43,973 nucleotides of DNA. It comes from MED-G82 sp964342675 (GTDB lineage: Bacteria; Pseudomonadota; Gammaproteobacteria; Magnimaribacterales; D2472). The notes beneath the pieces were generated by a model, which had not been told where the DNA came from, ran no database searches, and saw only the letters and a program-made list of their open reading frames with translations. The first letter of the stretch is position 1. Each line of letters opens with the position of its first letter. The stretch is taken from assembly GCA_964342675.1 (NCBI GenBank), contig CAYFFR010000007.1, positions 1 through 43,973 on the forward strand, given 5' to 3'. Shown here piece after piece: positions 24,105 to 32,402 of the stretch. Position numbers and translations under genes: made by a program.

Positions 24105-26699
24105 CTAATCCTTTTCTTTGATGGTCCAATTCCCTGAACTATATGAACCAGTAATGCCTGTCCTTTTACCTTCTTTCTCTGATGCTATGTAATGCATATC
24201 TTCAGATTTGTTATATCTAATAATAAATGGATCTCCATTATCATCTAAATCAGGAGCAGAAATAAGGTAGAGGTGTTTTTCAGGCAACTGATCTCCTATT
24301 AATTTGATTTCTTTAACTGCAGGAGCTCGTGTCTCCCTATTTTTTGGGAACTGGCTAGCAGCTAAGAATAATCCCTTAAGACTATCTCTCAGTAAAAAAT
24401 AATCTTCAACTTTTGAACATTTTAAATCCTGCATAATAATTGGATCCATAAAGATTGGAGCAGGTTCTCCATTTCTAAGAAGTTTTCTTGTTGTCTTGCA
24501 ATTATCATTATTACAACCAAAATATTTCCCAAATCGACCCGTCTTCAGCTGCATGCTTCCTCCACATTTATGGCAGTCTAATGTGGGACCATCATAACCT
24601 TTGAGTTTGAATTGCCCTTCCTCAACAATAAAACCTGAACAATCCGGGTTATTAGCACATACATGTAGCTTTCTGGTTTCATCGATCAGGTAATTATCCA
24701 TACTTAAATCACACTCAGGGCATCTTTTTTTAATAACTAAATGTTCTGCCTCTTGCTGATCATCAATACTAATGGCCTCTTCCCCAGAAATGAGATTTAC
24801 TGTTTTTTTACACTGTTCTTCTTTTGTTAAAGAATACCCCTCGCATCCTAGAAATACTCCATTACTAGCATTTCTTATATTTAACTTGTTTTTATTACAT
24901 TCTGGACAAACAATATTAGTGAGAGTCGCCTTATTTCGCCTCATGCCTTCATTTGGATCCATCGCTATGGCTAAATCATTTTGGAAAGCACTGTAATAAT
25001 AATTAAGAACTTCAATCCAATCTGATTCTCCGCTTGCAATCTTATCTAACCTATCTTCAAAATTTGCAGTAAAGTTATAATCCATAATGTCATTGAAGCT
25101 TTCTTGAAGACGATCTGAAACTATGATCCCGATTTTTTTTACAAAAAATCTTCTACTTTCTATTGTGGCATATCCTCTTTCTTGAATAGTTGAAATTATA
25201 TTCGCGTATGTTGAAGGTCGGCCAATGCCTTTCTTTTCAAGCTCTTTTACTAATGCGGCTTCTGAGTATCTTGCTGGGGGCTTGGTATATTTTTTTTGAT
25301 TATCAATGTTTATAAGGTTGAGATTATCTCCTTTTTGAAGATTGGGCAGTATATCTACATCATCTTTTTTTGAGGGCAATATTCTTGTAAAGCCTTCAAA
25401 CACCACCTCCCTTCCTCTTGCACTAAATTCGTAGCCATTAAGATTTATTTTTGCATTGGTGGACAAGTACTCAGCATCTGGAAGCTGACTTGCAATAAAT
25501 CTTTGCCAAATCAATGCATACAATCTCTTCTCTTCTTCAGAAGATTTTAATAAATCACTATCTTTAATATAAGCGTTAGTTGGTCGAATTGCTTCATGGG
25601 CTTCTTGTGCATTTTCTTGTGATGAATATATTCTCGGTGAATCTGTTAAGTAATTTTCACCTAAATTCTCAGATATAAAATTCCTTGCATCATTGATAGA
25701 CTCTAGTGATAAGGATGGTGCATCTGTTCTCATATATGTGATCAGTCCATTCTCATATAGCTTTTGGGCAACTCGCATTGTCCTATTAACATGAAAGCCT
25801 AATCTCGTGCTAGCTGATTGTTGGAGTGTAGAAGTAATAAAAGGAGGGTTTGGTTTAGATTTAGCTGGTTTCTGGATAACCTCTTCTAAAATTAATGACG
25901 TATTCTGAATTGATTTAACTATATTTAAAGCTTCTTCTTCTTTTAATAATGGATCAGATTTCTTGCGATTCAATGAGAATTTAATTATTTCTCCCATAGC
26001 GTTCTTTGATTCAAACGAAATTTCCCAGAACTCTTCAGGCTTAAACTCTTGAATACTTTTTTCTCTTTCAACTAGAAGCCTCAGTGCAACTGATTGAACC
26101 CTACCAGCTGACAGATTCCTAGCAATTTTTGCCCAAAGCAAGGGGGATAGCTCAAAGCCTACTACCCTATCTAAAAATCTTCTAGCTTGTTGAGCATTAA
26201 CCAGGTTTTCATCAATTTCTTTTGGGTCATCAAAAGCTTTCAGTATGGAATCTTTTGTAATTTGATTAAATCTGATTCTATGATAGTTAAAATTGTTTGG
26301 ACCTAAAGATTCTTTTAAATGCCATGCAATAGCCTCACCCTCTCTATCTAGATCAGTAGCTAAATAAATGTTTTCTACATCTTTAGCAGACGATTTTAAA
26401 TCCCTTATGACCTTTTGTTTGTCAGGAATAATTTTATAAGTTGCGCTCCAATTATTGTCAGGGTCAACCCCCATTCTTCTAATTAAACGTTTCCTTTCAT
26501 TAACTTTCTTGAGTCTATCTTTTTCTTCCTGTGGTAAATCTTTTGGGATAGAATTTTTTTTATTATTTGTTTTCCCGCCCTTTTTAGGCAGATCTCTAAC
26601 ATGACCAACGCTTGATTTAACTATAAAATCGTCTCCAAGATACTTAGAAATTGTTTTAGCTTTTGCGGGTGACTCAACTATTACTAAATTTTGCGGCAT
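24105..26699 (-). CDS. topA: DNA topoisomerase I
   Basis: Relaxes negative supercoils (type IA). 864 aa (E. coli 865). TOPRIM domain at residues about 1-150 (LVIVESPAKAKTISKYLG; ATDLDREGEAIAWHL), active-site Tyr322 in GLITYMRTDAPSLS, and RYSEAALVKELEKKGIGRPSTYA. The C-terminal third holds zinc-ribbon-type cysteine clusters (CPECNKNKL, CPECDLSM, CHKCGG...CNNDNCKTTRK) and a tail like that of E. coli. It follows the 146-aa membrane protein gene by 16 bases. Confidence 0.97.
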   Translation of the reverse strand: MPQNLVIVESPAKAKTISKYLGDDFIVKSSVGHVRDLPKKGGKTNNKKNSIPKDLPQEEKDRLKKVNERKRLIRRMGVDPDNNWSATYKIIPDKQKVIRDLKSSAKDVENIYLATDLDREGEAIAWHLKESLGPNNFNYHRIRFNQITKDSILKAFDDPKEIDENLVNAQQARRFLDRVVGFELSPLLWAKIARNLSAGRVQSVALRLLVEREKSIQEFKPEEFWEISFESKNAMGEIIKFSLNRKKSDPLLKEEEALNIVKSIQNTSLILEEVIQKPAKSKPNPPFITSTLQQSASTRLGFHVNRTMRVAQKLYENGLITYMRTDAPSLSLESINDARNFISENLGENYLTDSPRIYSSQENAQEAHEAIRPTNAYIKDSDLLKSSEEEKRLYALIWQRFIASQLPDAEYLSTNAKINLNGYEFSARGREVVFEGFTRILPSKKDDVDILPNLQKGDNLNLINIDNQKKYTKPPARYSEAALVKELEKKGIGRPSTYANIISTIQERGYATIESRRFFVKKIGIIVSDRLQESFNDIMDYNFTANFEDRLDKIASGESDWIEVLNYYYSAFQNDLAIAMDPNEGMRRNKATLTNIVCPECNKNKLNIRNASNGVFLGCEGYSLTKEEQCKKTVNLISGEEAISIDDQQEAEHLVIKKRCPECDLSMDNYLIDETRKLHVCANNPDCSGFIVEEGQFKLKGYDGPTLDCHKCGGSMQLKTGRFGKYFGCNNDNCKTTRKLLRNGEPAPIFMDPIIMQDLKCSKVEDYFLLRDSLKGLFLAASQFPKNRETRAPAVKEIKLIGDQLPEKHLYLISAPDLDDNGDPFIIRYNKSEDMHYIASEKEGKRTGITGSYSSGNWTIKEKD

Positions 26700-26715
26700 A
26701 AATATTAACTAATCA

Positions 26716-27156
26716 TTATAAGGAATTTAATGAATTATGAATTTCTTGTAATTCTCTTTTACCCATTTTCTCATCCCAAAGGATTGCTATATTGAACTCA
26801 AAAAAAATAATTTCAAGTATTGATTTTGGTAAATGATTAATTTTTTTAAGATTTTGATCAAAGTTTTCAGAATGTTTTACATGGATCGGGTCATATAATT
26901 CAAGGGAATTGTTTTCTCTAAAATAATGTCCAATTTTTATGTTTGATGTATTTTTGAGCTGGTAAATTGCATATTCATTTTCTGCTTCGATTTTTTTGAA
27001 TTTATGCTTTAATTCCATTGAGTTGTTAATTTTAAAACCTAATTTAATTGCTTCTAATCTTAAATCACTCAAAAAACGCATTTTTCTTGATGGTCTCAAA
27101 TAACTAAAAGTTCCAATCAAGAAAACTGCTATAACTAAAGAAATAATTAATCCCAT
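26716..27156 (-). CDS. Single-span membrane protein, function unknown
   Basis: 146 aa. One N-terminal membrane helix (residues 3-20, GLIISLVIAVFLIGTFSYL) followed by a basic LRPSRKMRFLSDLRLEAIKLGFKI, which suggests the rest is cytoplasmic. The remaining about 100 residues are soluble with alternating strands and helices. I do not recognise a domain. It resembles in layout the short membrane proteins with a PSxRxRxLxxLRxxA stretch seen in other gammaproteobacteria, but this is an impression. Only 7 bases from pyrD and 16 from topA, so it belongs to that operon. Confidence 0.7.
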   Translation of the reverse strand: MGLIISLVIAVFLIGTFSYLRPSRKMRFLSDLRLEAIKLGFKINNSMELKHKFKKIEAENEYAIYQLKNTSNIKIGHYFRENNSLELYDPIHVKHSENFDQNLKKINHLPKSILEIIFFEFNIAILWDEKMGKRELQEIHNSLNSL

Positions 27157-27163
27157 ATGTAAT

Positions 27164-28162
27164 TTATTGATCTAAGATGTCTTTAATTAACTTAGGTCCT
27201 TTAAAAATAAAACCTGTATATATCTGAACCAATGATGCGCCCGCATTAATTCTTTCGTTATAATCACCCTTATCCAAAACACCTCCTACAGATATTAACG
27301 TTAGGTCTGAATCAAGTTTATGTACCATACGAAGTGTTGCCATAGAAGGGTCTCTAAGGGGCTTACCAGATAAGCCACCTTTTTGATTGATAATCTTACT
27401 TTTAAGGTTATCTCTGTTGATGGTTGTATTAGTTGCGATTATGCCATCAAGATTATATTTTCTTGTTTCTTGTAATAAATTCTTAAGTGTATCTGCATCC
27501 TCATCCGGTGAAATCTTAACAAAAATAGGTCCCACAAACTGATGATGTTTACGAGCATCATCAAGTTTAGATAATAATTTGCCTATGTTGTCCTCAGATT
27601 GTAAATCTCTTAAGTTGGTTGTGTTAGGAGAAGAAATATTGATGGTTATATAGTCTGAATAATTTGCTACCTTTTTGAAGCAATATAAATAATCATCGAT
27701 GCGCTCTTCTTTTTTAGAATCAGCATTTGCTCCAATGTTGACCCCAACAATTCCTTCAAATTTTCTCTTTTTCAATTTCTGAACTAAATAATCTACTCCT
27801 TTATTATTGAATCCCAGCTTATTTATAATTGCTAAATTCTTGCTATCACGGAACACTCTAGGCTTCTGATTGCCTGATTGTGGTTTAGGTGTAACAGTTC
27901 CAACTTCAACAAAACCAACTCCCAAAGCACCCAGCGGATCAATAAAATCTCCATTCTTATCAAGACCAGCAGCAATACCTAATCTATTTTTAAATAATAA
28001 ATTTTTAAACTTGAAGGGTTTATGTTGATCAAAGTGCTTGAATGGTCCTGTCAGTAATCTTGCAAGCCCAATTGAATATAATACTTTAAGAAGATTTAGG
28101 CTTACTTTATGAGAAAGCTCAGGCTCTAAAAGTCTGATCAAATATAAAAAGAATCTAATCAA
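27164..28162 (-). CDS. pyrD: Dihydroorotate dehydrogenase (quinone), class 2
   Basis: Oxidises dihydroorotate to orotate in pyrimidine synthesis, passing electrons to quinone at the inner membrane. 332 aa (E. coli 336). Class 2 is shown by the N-terminal amphipathic helices (MIRFFLYLIRLLEPELSHKVS) and by Ser178 as base in INISSPNTTNLR. LGIAAGLDKNGD, EVGTVTPKPQSGNQKPR and the FMN phosphate stretch ISVGGVL are present. It overlaps galU by 4 bases. Confidence 0.96.
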   Translation of the reverse strand: MIRFFLYLIRLLEPELSHKVSLNLLKVLYSIGLARLLTGPFKHFDQHKPFKFKNLLFKNRLGIAAGLDKNGDFIDPLGALGVGFVEVGTVTPKPQSGNQKPRVFRDSKNLAIINKLGFNNKGVDYLVQKLKKRKFEGIVGVNIGANADSKKEERIDDYLYCFKKVANYSDYITINISSPNTTNLRDLQSEDNIGKLLSKLDDARKHHQFVGPIFVKISPDEDADTLKNLLQETRKYNLDGIIATNTTINRDNLKSKIINQKGGLSGKPLRDPSMATLRMVHKLDSDLTLISVGGVLDKGDYNERINAGASLVQIYTGFIFKGPKLIKDILDQ

Positions 28163-29001
28163 CTTAACTCATTTATATTATTTTTTTGTGAAAAGTATAT
28201 TGTTGCATCTACAAATCCTTGTTTAGAACCACAGTCAAATTTATTTGCATCATATAACAATCCTAAAACTTCTTCCTCTAAAGCTAATAACTGTATGGCG
28301 TCAGTTAATTGGATTTCATTACCAAATCCAGGATCTAAATCTTTTAAAATTGAAAAGATTCTGCCTGAAAGGATGTATCTACCAGTAACAGCTACACTAG
28401 ATGGGGGATTGTTTTGCGGTTTTTCAATAATATTCTTAATTAAATAAATACTGTTATCTTCTGTTACTTCAAAATCAATTACCCCATAATTTTTTGTTTC
28501 TTCTGGGAGTACCTCGTTAATTGCAATCACATTCTTTGATGTGCGTTCATGAGCTTGATTAAGTTGATGTGTTACACCTGTTGTTCCATCAAATAAATCA
28601 TCTGCTAATAAAACTGCAAAAAATTCTTCATCTGCTATTAAATCTTTTGCTTTTAATACTGCATCGCCCAGACCTTTAGGTTTCTTTTGTTGTATAAAAT
28701 GAAATTGTAGATTCTTGAATTTCTCTAAATTAATCTCAGAAATTAAGTTTGATTTATTTAAATCCAATAAAGTTTCTTCTAATTTTAAATTTCTCATGAA
28801 GTACCTTTCGATTGATTTCTTGGTATGACTAGTAATAAAAATAATTTCTTTGATGCCAGCCTCCATAGCTTCTAAAACTGCATACTCAATCAAAGGTGTA
28901 TCAACAATGGGGAGCATTTCTTTGGGTATAGTTTTTGTTGCCGGTAAAAATCTAGTTCCAAGACCTGCAACTGGGAGTATTGCTTTTGTAATTTTTTTCA
29001 T
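28159..29001 (-). CDS. galU: UTP-glucose-1-phosphate uridylyltransferase
   Basis: Makes UDP-glucose for surface polysaccharide and glycan synthesis. 280 aa, a typical bacterial GalU length. N-terminal nucleotidyltransferase motif LPVAGLGTRFLPATKTIPKEMLPI, also PLIEYAVLEAMEAGI, QKKPKGLGDAVL, LLADDLFDG (metal-binding Asp), IIEKP and TGRYIL. It overlaps pyrD by 4 bases and lies 9 bases after the rhomboid gene. Confidence 0.95.
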   Translation of the reverse strand: MKKITKAILPVAGLGTRFLPATKTIPKEMLPIVDTPLIEYAVLEAMEAGIKEIIFITSHTKKSIERYFMRNLKLEETLLDLNKSNLISEINLEKFKNLQFHFIQQKKPKGLGDAVLKAKDLIADEEFFAVLLADDLFDGTTGVTHQLNQAHERTSKNVIAINEVLPEETKNYGVIDFEVTEDNSIYLIKNIIEKPQNNPPSSVAVTGRYILSGRIFSILKDLDPGFGNEIQLTDAIQLLALEEEVLGLLYDANKFDCGSKQGFVDATIYFSQKNNINELS

Positions 29002-29010
29002 TCTTATTAC

Positions 29011-29616
29011 CTACATTGCTTTTTGAGGTCCTTTTAGGATAGCAATTATAACCCCAACAAGAAGACCTGCTAAATGAGCAGTATTGGCAATTTTGAATCC
29101 AAATATCTCTAAAAAACCTGTATAACCTAATAAAAGCCAAGCCAACATAAAAATATAAAGTGCTGGAGGTAATCCATAATTAGTCTTATGAAAGATGAAC
29201 TCTCTGATATAACAAAACCCTAATAGACTATAGACTGCTCCGGACAAACCACCAAAGAGAGGATTATTAGAGACATAATATTGACTAAAATTACTAATAA
29301 CGCTTCCGATAAGAATTAAACATGTAAATAATAATAATCCATCTAGCTTTTCTATTCTTTCTCCTAAAACAAAAATCCAAAGACAATTAAAGACAAGGTG
29401 AGTTAAGCTAAAATGTAAAAAGGTTGGACTGACCAACCTCCAATATTCACCAAAAACAAAGTAAGTTTGATTAAAGTCATAGAAAGAATAGAGCCCGAAG
29501 CTGTTACTAATCTTTAAAAAGTATAGGAATTCAAAAAAACGCGAGTTGCCAAAAGAACCAACAAGGGTGAGAGTAATTGCTATGACAATGACAATCTTTG
29601 ATATAGAAATATTCAA
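29011..29616 (-). CDS. Rhomboid family intramembrane serine protease
   Basis: 201 aa with about six membrane segments. The catalytic dyad is predicted as Ser125 in GGLSGAVY and His181 in AHLAGLLVG; the L2/H2 motif HFSLTHLVFN (His68, His73, Asn77) is present. Rhomboids cut membrane proteins within their transmembrane helices. The length would also allow a rhombosortase, which processes GlyGly-CTERM proteins, but I do not see its SGVLHG-type motif. It sits between nadK (4-base gap) and galU (9-base gap). Confidence 0.85.
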   Translation of the reverse strand: MNISISKIVIVIAITLTLVGSFGNSRFFEFLYFLKISNSFGLYSFYDFNQTYFVFGEYWRLVSPTFLHFSLTHLVFNCLWIFVLGERIEKLDGLLLFTCLILIGSVISNFSQYYVSNNPLFGGLSGAVYSLLGFCYIREFIFHKTNYGLPPALYIFMLAWLLLGYTGFLEIFGFKIANTAHLAGLLVGVIIAILKGPQKAM

Positions 29617-29620
29617 TTAA

Positions 29621-30484
29621 TTACTTTTTAACACTTAAATCAAGACTCCATCCTAATTTCTCACGACAAGATTCATAAAAATTATTGTTCTCAGGATGAA
29701 TAACTTTGAGAGTTAAATCTTTTTTGCTAACTCTAATTTTCTCTCCAAACTCTACAGACAGATCCTCTTGTCCATCAACACACACTTTTCCCGACTCTAG
29801 AGGTCCTTCAACTATAGTCACTTCTAAGATATTCTCATTAGAACAAATTAATCCTCTAGAAGATAAGCTATGAGACATCATAGGAATAATATTTAATACA
29901 TCCAATTCAGGGTGAATAATAGGTCCGCCAGCTGATAAAGCATATGCAGATGATCCTGTAGGTGTTGCAATGATTAGCCCATCAGATCTTTGTTCATAAA
30001 CAAAATCCCCATCGATCTTGAGGTTGTATCTCATTAGTTGGGCGTATGATCCTGAATGAATCAAAATTTCATTTAACCCAAAGACTTTGTTCTTACCAAA
30101 TTCTGCTTCTATTAAATCTCTTTCTTCTATAAAGGATTTGCCAGAAATTATTTCTTTGAGTGAACTCTCTAAATTATCTATGTTGATATCTGTCAAAAAG
30201 CCTACTGACCCAAGGTTGACGCCAGTCATAGGAATAGCGCAATCAATATACTGTCTTGCAGAGCTAAGAAAGGTGCCGTCTCCTCCAAAAATGCATAATA
30301 AGTTTACACTATTACAAAAATCATCATGACTAAGCTGTTTAAGCTCTTTAAAGTCTGGATTTATTGATAAATCTGTATATAAATCAACTTTTAAATTTTG
30401 TAGGGCTGGAAGAAAAGATCTCACAGCAGATATATCGCTACTAGATAAATTTTCTTTTAAAACTATGCCTATACTTGCAAACAT
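29621..30484 (-). CDS. nadK: NAD kinase
   Basis: ATP-dependent phosphorylation of NAD to NADP. 287 aa (E. coli 292). The signature GGDGT is at residues 67-71 (Asp69 catalytic), followed by GVNLGSVGFLTDI, RSDGLIIATPTGSSAYALSAGGPIIHP and CVDGQ. It is the first gene of the nadK-to-topA run. A perfect TATAAT lies 6 bases before the ATG and no Shine-Dalgarno sequence is seen. It is divergent from a sirtuin gene, itself an NAD-using enzyme, 30 bases away. Confidence 0.96.
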   Translation of the reverse strand: MFASIGIVLKENLSSSDISAVRSFLPALQNLKVDLYTDLSINPDFKELKQLSHDDFCNSVNLLCIFGGDGTFLSSARQYIDCAIPMTGVNLGSVGFLTDINIDNLESSLKEIISGKSFIEERDLIEAEFGKNKVFGLNEILIHSGSYAQLMRYNLKIDGDFVYEQRSDGLIIATPTGSSAYALSAGGPIIHPELDVLNIIPMMSHSLSSRGLICSNENILEVTIVEGPLESGKVCVDGQEDLSVEFGEKIRVSKKDLTLKVIHPENNNFYESCREKLGWSLDLSVKK

Positions 30485-30489
30485 TAGAC

Positions 30490-30496
30490 TATTATA
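30490..30496. promoter_or_regulatory. Symmetric -10 element shared by nadK and sirtuin genes
   Basis: TATTATA reads TATTAT on the plus strand and TATAAT on the minus strand. The minus-strand copy ends 6 bases from the nadK ATG. The plus-strand copy is about 20 bases before the sirtuin ATG, which also has a GAGG ribosome site 7 bases upstream. With only 30 bases between the two genes, a single bidirectional promoter is plausible. Confidence 0.45.
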
Positions 30497-30514
30497 ACCC
30501 TCTGAGGTATATCT

Positions 30515-31267
30515 ATGACTATGATAGGGAAAATAGAAGCACTCAAAAGCTTGATTGATGGATCATCAAGAATATTAATATTAACTGGTGCAGGCATTAG
30601 TACTGATTCCGGTTTACCTGACTTCAGATCAGATAATGGCTTTTGGAAAAATAATAAGCCGATCTACTTCAATGACTTTGTAAGAGATTTAAACGCTAGA
30701 AAGCTTTCTTGGAAAAGAAATATAGAGCTGAACCTTCTATTAAAAAAAATATCTCCGAACTCTGGACATGATTTGGTAAGAGAGATTCTTGATATAAGTG
30801 AAAATAATTTCCTTGTAACTCAAAATATCGATGGCTTGCATCAAAAATCTGGTGTATCTGAGAACAGAATGATAGAAATCCATGGAAATGCAACTAAAGC
30901 AAAGTGTCTTGAATGCAAAAAAGAATTTTCTTTAAAATTATTCCATGATGCTGTAAATGATGACAGAGACATACCGAACTGTGATGCATGTAATAGTTTA
31001 GTAAAAGTTGGGACAATATCATTTGGACAACCCATGAATGTTGAAGATATGGAACATGCAACCTACCTAGCAGAAAAATGTTCCCTATTAATCGTTCTTG
31101 GTTCTTCTCTGGTGGTTCAGCCGGTGGCTAGCTTACCTATGATAAGTATCGAAAAAAATTCAAAATTAGTAATTATAAATAGAGATCCAACTCCATATGA
31201 CAATGATGCCAACTTAGTTATTAATGCAGAAATCAACGATGTAGCAAATGATCTGAAAGCTATCTAA
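30515..31267 (+). CDS. Sir2-family NAD-dependent protein deacylase
   Basis: 250 aa sirtuin that uses NAD to remove acyl groups from lysines. NAD-binding GAGISTDSGLPDFRS, TQNIDGLHQKSG with catalytic His123 in EIHGNATKAK, and the zinc cysteines Cys131, Cys134, Cys156 and Cys159. The segment LVKVGTISFGQPM replaces the RPDIVWFGE of E. coli CobB, so it is a different subclass; the Tyr/Arg pair used by CobB-type desuccinylases is not obvious. Single-gene unit, divergent from nadK and interlocked by its stop with the convergent alcohol dehydrogenase. Confidence 0.9.
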   Translation: MTMIGKIEALKSLIDGSSRILILTGAGISTDSGLPDFRSDNGFWKNNKPIYFNDFVRDLNARKLSWKRNIELNLLLKKISPNSGHDLVREILDISENNFLVTQNIDGLHQKSGVSENRMIEIHGNATKAKCLECKKEFSLKLFHDAVNDDRDIPNCDACNSLVKVGTISFGQPMNVEDMEHATYLAEKCSLLIVLGSSLVVQPVASLPMISIEKNSKLVIINRDPTPYDNDANLVINAEINDVANDLKAI

Positions 31268-32316
31268 TCATGAATCAAAGCTACTCTACCAATGATTTTT
31301 CCATCTTTAAGATCTAGTAATGTTTGGTGGGCCTCTGAAGCATTTCGTTTCTCTATAGGAATTGGGTCCACTTTATTATCTCTGACTAAAGCCATGAGCT
31401 CTGTCATATCTTGAGGACTACCAACATATGAGCCCTGGATGCATCTTTCCATAAGAGGTATTAAAGGAAGTGGAAATCTTAACTCTCCTCCATACAAGCC
31501 AACAATCACATATTTCCCACCTTTTGCTAAAAGATTTATTCCAAATCCTACAGACAGTTCTGATCCAACAAAATCAATAACTGTTAAGGCGCCTCCTTCT
31601 GTTTGCTCCAAGATTTGCATCATAGAATCTTCCTTAGATGAGTTAAATGCTGCTGATGCTCCGTTTTCAAGTGCTAATTCTAGCTTAGCATCATCAACAT
31701 CAACCACTATAGGATTACAATCAAAAGCTGCTTTAGCAATTTGTAAGCCCATCATTCCAACCCCACCAACTCCAACTATCACAACTTTATTATTCCCATA
31801 GTAAGGAGCTCCCTTTTTAAGGGCGCTATAGGCAGTCAAGCCTGAACAAGCATAGCTACCTGCCAAATGATCTTCAATGTCACCAGCTTCATAAAGATAT
31901 TTTGAGTCAGGCACCAAAACATGATCACCAAAGCCACCTGATTTTTGAACACCTATATTCTGTGCTGCATTACATAAATGTTCTTCTCCGGTTGAACAGA
32001 TTTCACAATCACCACATCCAATCCATGGATAGATAACAAACTTCATGCCCTTTTCAACAGAAGCATCGGCTCCCATATCAATAACCTCTCCAAAGATTTC
32101 ATGCCCTAGAGTATATGGAACAGGTATGCCAGCAGCATCTAATTCCATCTTATTACCGTTCCCTAGATCAAAAGCACCCTCATGGATGTGAACATCTGAG
32201 TGACAAACACCACAACTTATTGTTTTTAATAGAACCTCTTGACCTGATGGTTTTGGCGTTTCTACTTCGTGTAGTTCTAATGGATCTCCTGGATTAGTAA
32301 CTTGATATGCTTTCAT
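31264..32316 (-). CDS. Zinc-dependent alcohol dehydrogenase
   Basis: 350-aa medium-chain dehydrogenase, probably NAD(H)-linked and acting on primary alcohols or aldehydes. Catalytic zinc ligands Cys38 (GVCHSD), His72 (GHE) and Cys157 (YACSGLTAYS); structural zinc Cys101, Cys104, Cys107 and Cys115. Rossmann motif VGVGGVGMMGLQIAKAA. A strong ribosome site (GAGGAAAG) precedes the ATG. Divergent from the acyl-CoA dehydrogenase run across an 86-base spacer. The substrate is not readable; linear alcohol or an aldehyde from fatty-acid or terpenoid breakdown would suit the setting. Confidence 0.9.
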   Translation of the reverse strand: MKAYQVTNPGDPLELHEVETPKPSGQEVLLKTISCGVCHSDVHIHEGAFDLGNGNKMELDAAGIPVPYTLGHEIFGEVIDMGADASVEKGMKFVIYPWIGCGDCEICSTGEEHLCNAAQNIGVQKSGGFGDHVLVPDSKYLYEAGDIEDHLAGSYACSGLTAYSALKKGAPYYGNNKVVIVGVGGVGMMGLQIAKAAFDCNPIVVDVDDAKLELALENGASAAFNSSKEDSMMQILEQTEGGALTVIDFVGSELSVGFGINLLAKGGKYVIVGLYGGELRFPLPLIPLMERCIQGSYVGSPQDMTELMALVRDNKVDPIPIEKRNASEAHQTLLDLKDGKIIGRVALIHD

Positions 32317-32328
32317 AATCTTTCCTCA

Positions 32329-32358
32329 TTACAATTTTTAATATTATTTTATTATAAT
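32329..32358 (+). promoter_or_regulatory. Candidate promoter of the acyl-CoA dehydrogenase run
   Basis: TATAAT at 32353-32358 with TTACAA at 32329-32334 (18-base spacer). The start would fall near 32365, just at the left arm of an inverted repeat. The -10 is perfect, the -35 weak. Confidence 0.45.
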
Positions 32359-32364
32359 ACTCGC

Positions 32365-32393
32365 CCACGCTTTTAAATTAAATAAATGCGTGG
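32365..32393 (+). repeat. Inverted repeat in the leader of the acyl-CoA dehydrogenase gene
   Basis: CCACGC (32365-32370) and GCGTGG (32388-32393) are perfect 6-base arms around a 17-base A/T loop; with one bulged T on each side, three more A:T pairs can form. The right arm overlaps the first two bases of GGAAG (32392-32396), the likely ribosome site 6 bases before the ATG at 32403. It could be an operator at the transcription start or an RNA hairpin that limits translation. Confidence 0.45.
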
Positions 32394-32402
32394 AAGATCT
32401 TA

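Noticed and set aside
31266..31302. AATCAT...ATGATT pair after the sirtuin stop as a terminator
   Set aside because: Six A/T-rich pairs around a loop of about 20 bases and only a few T after it; too weak.
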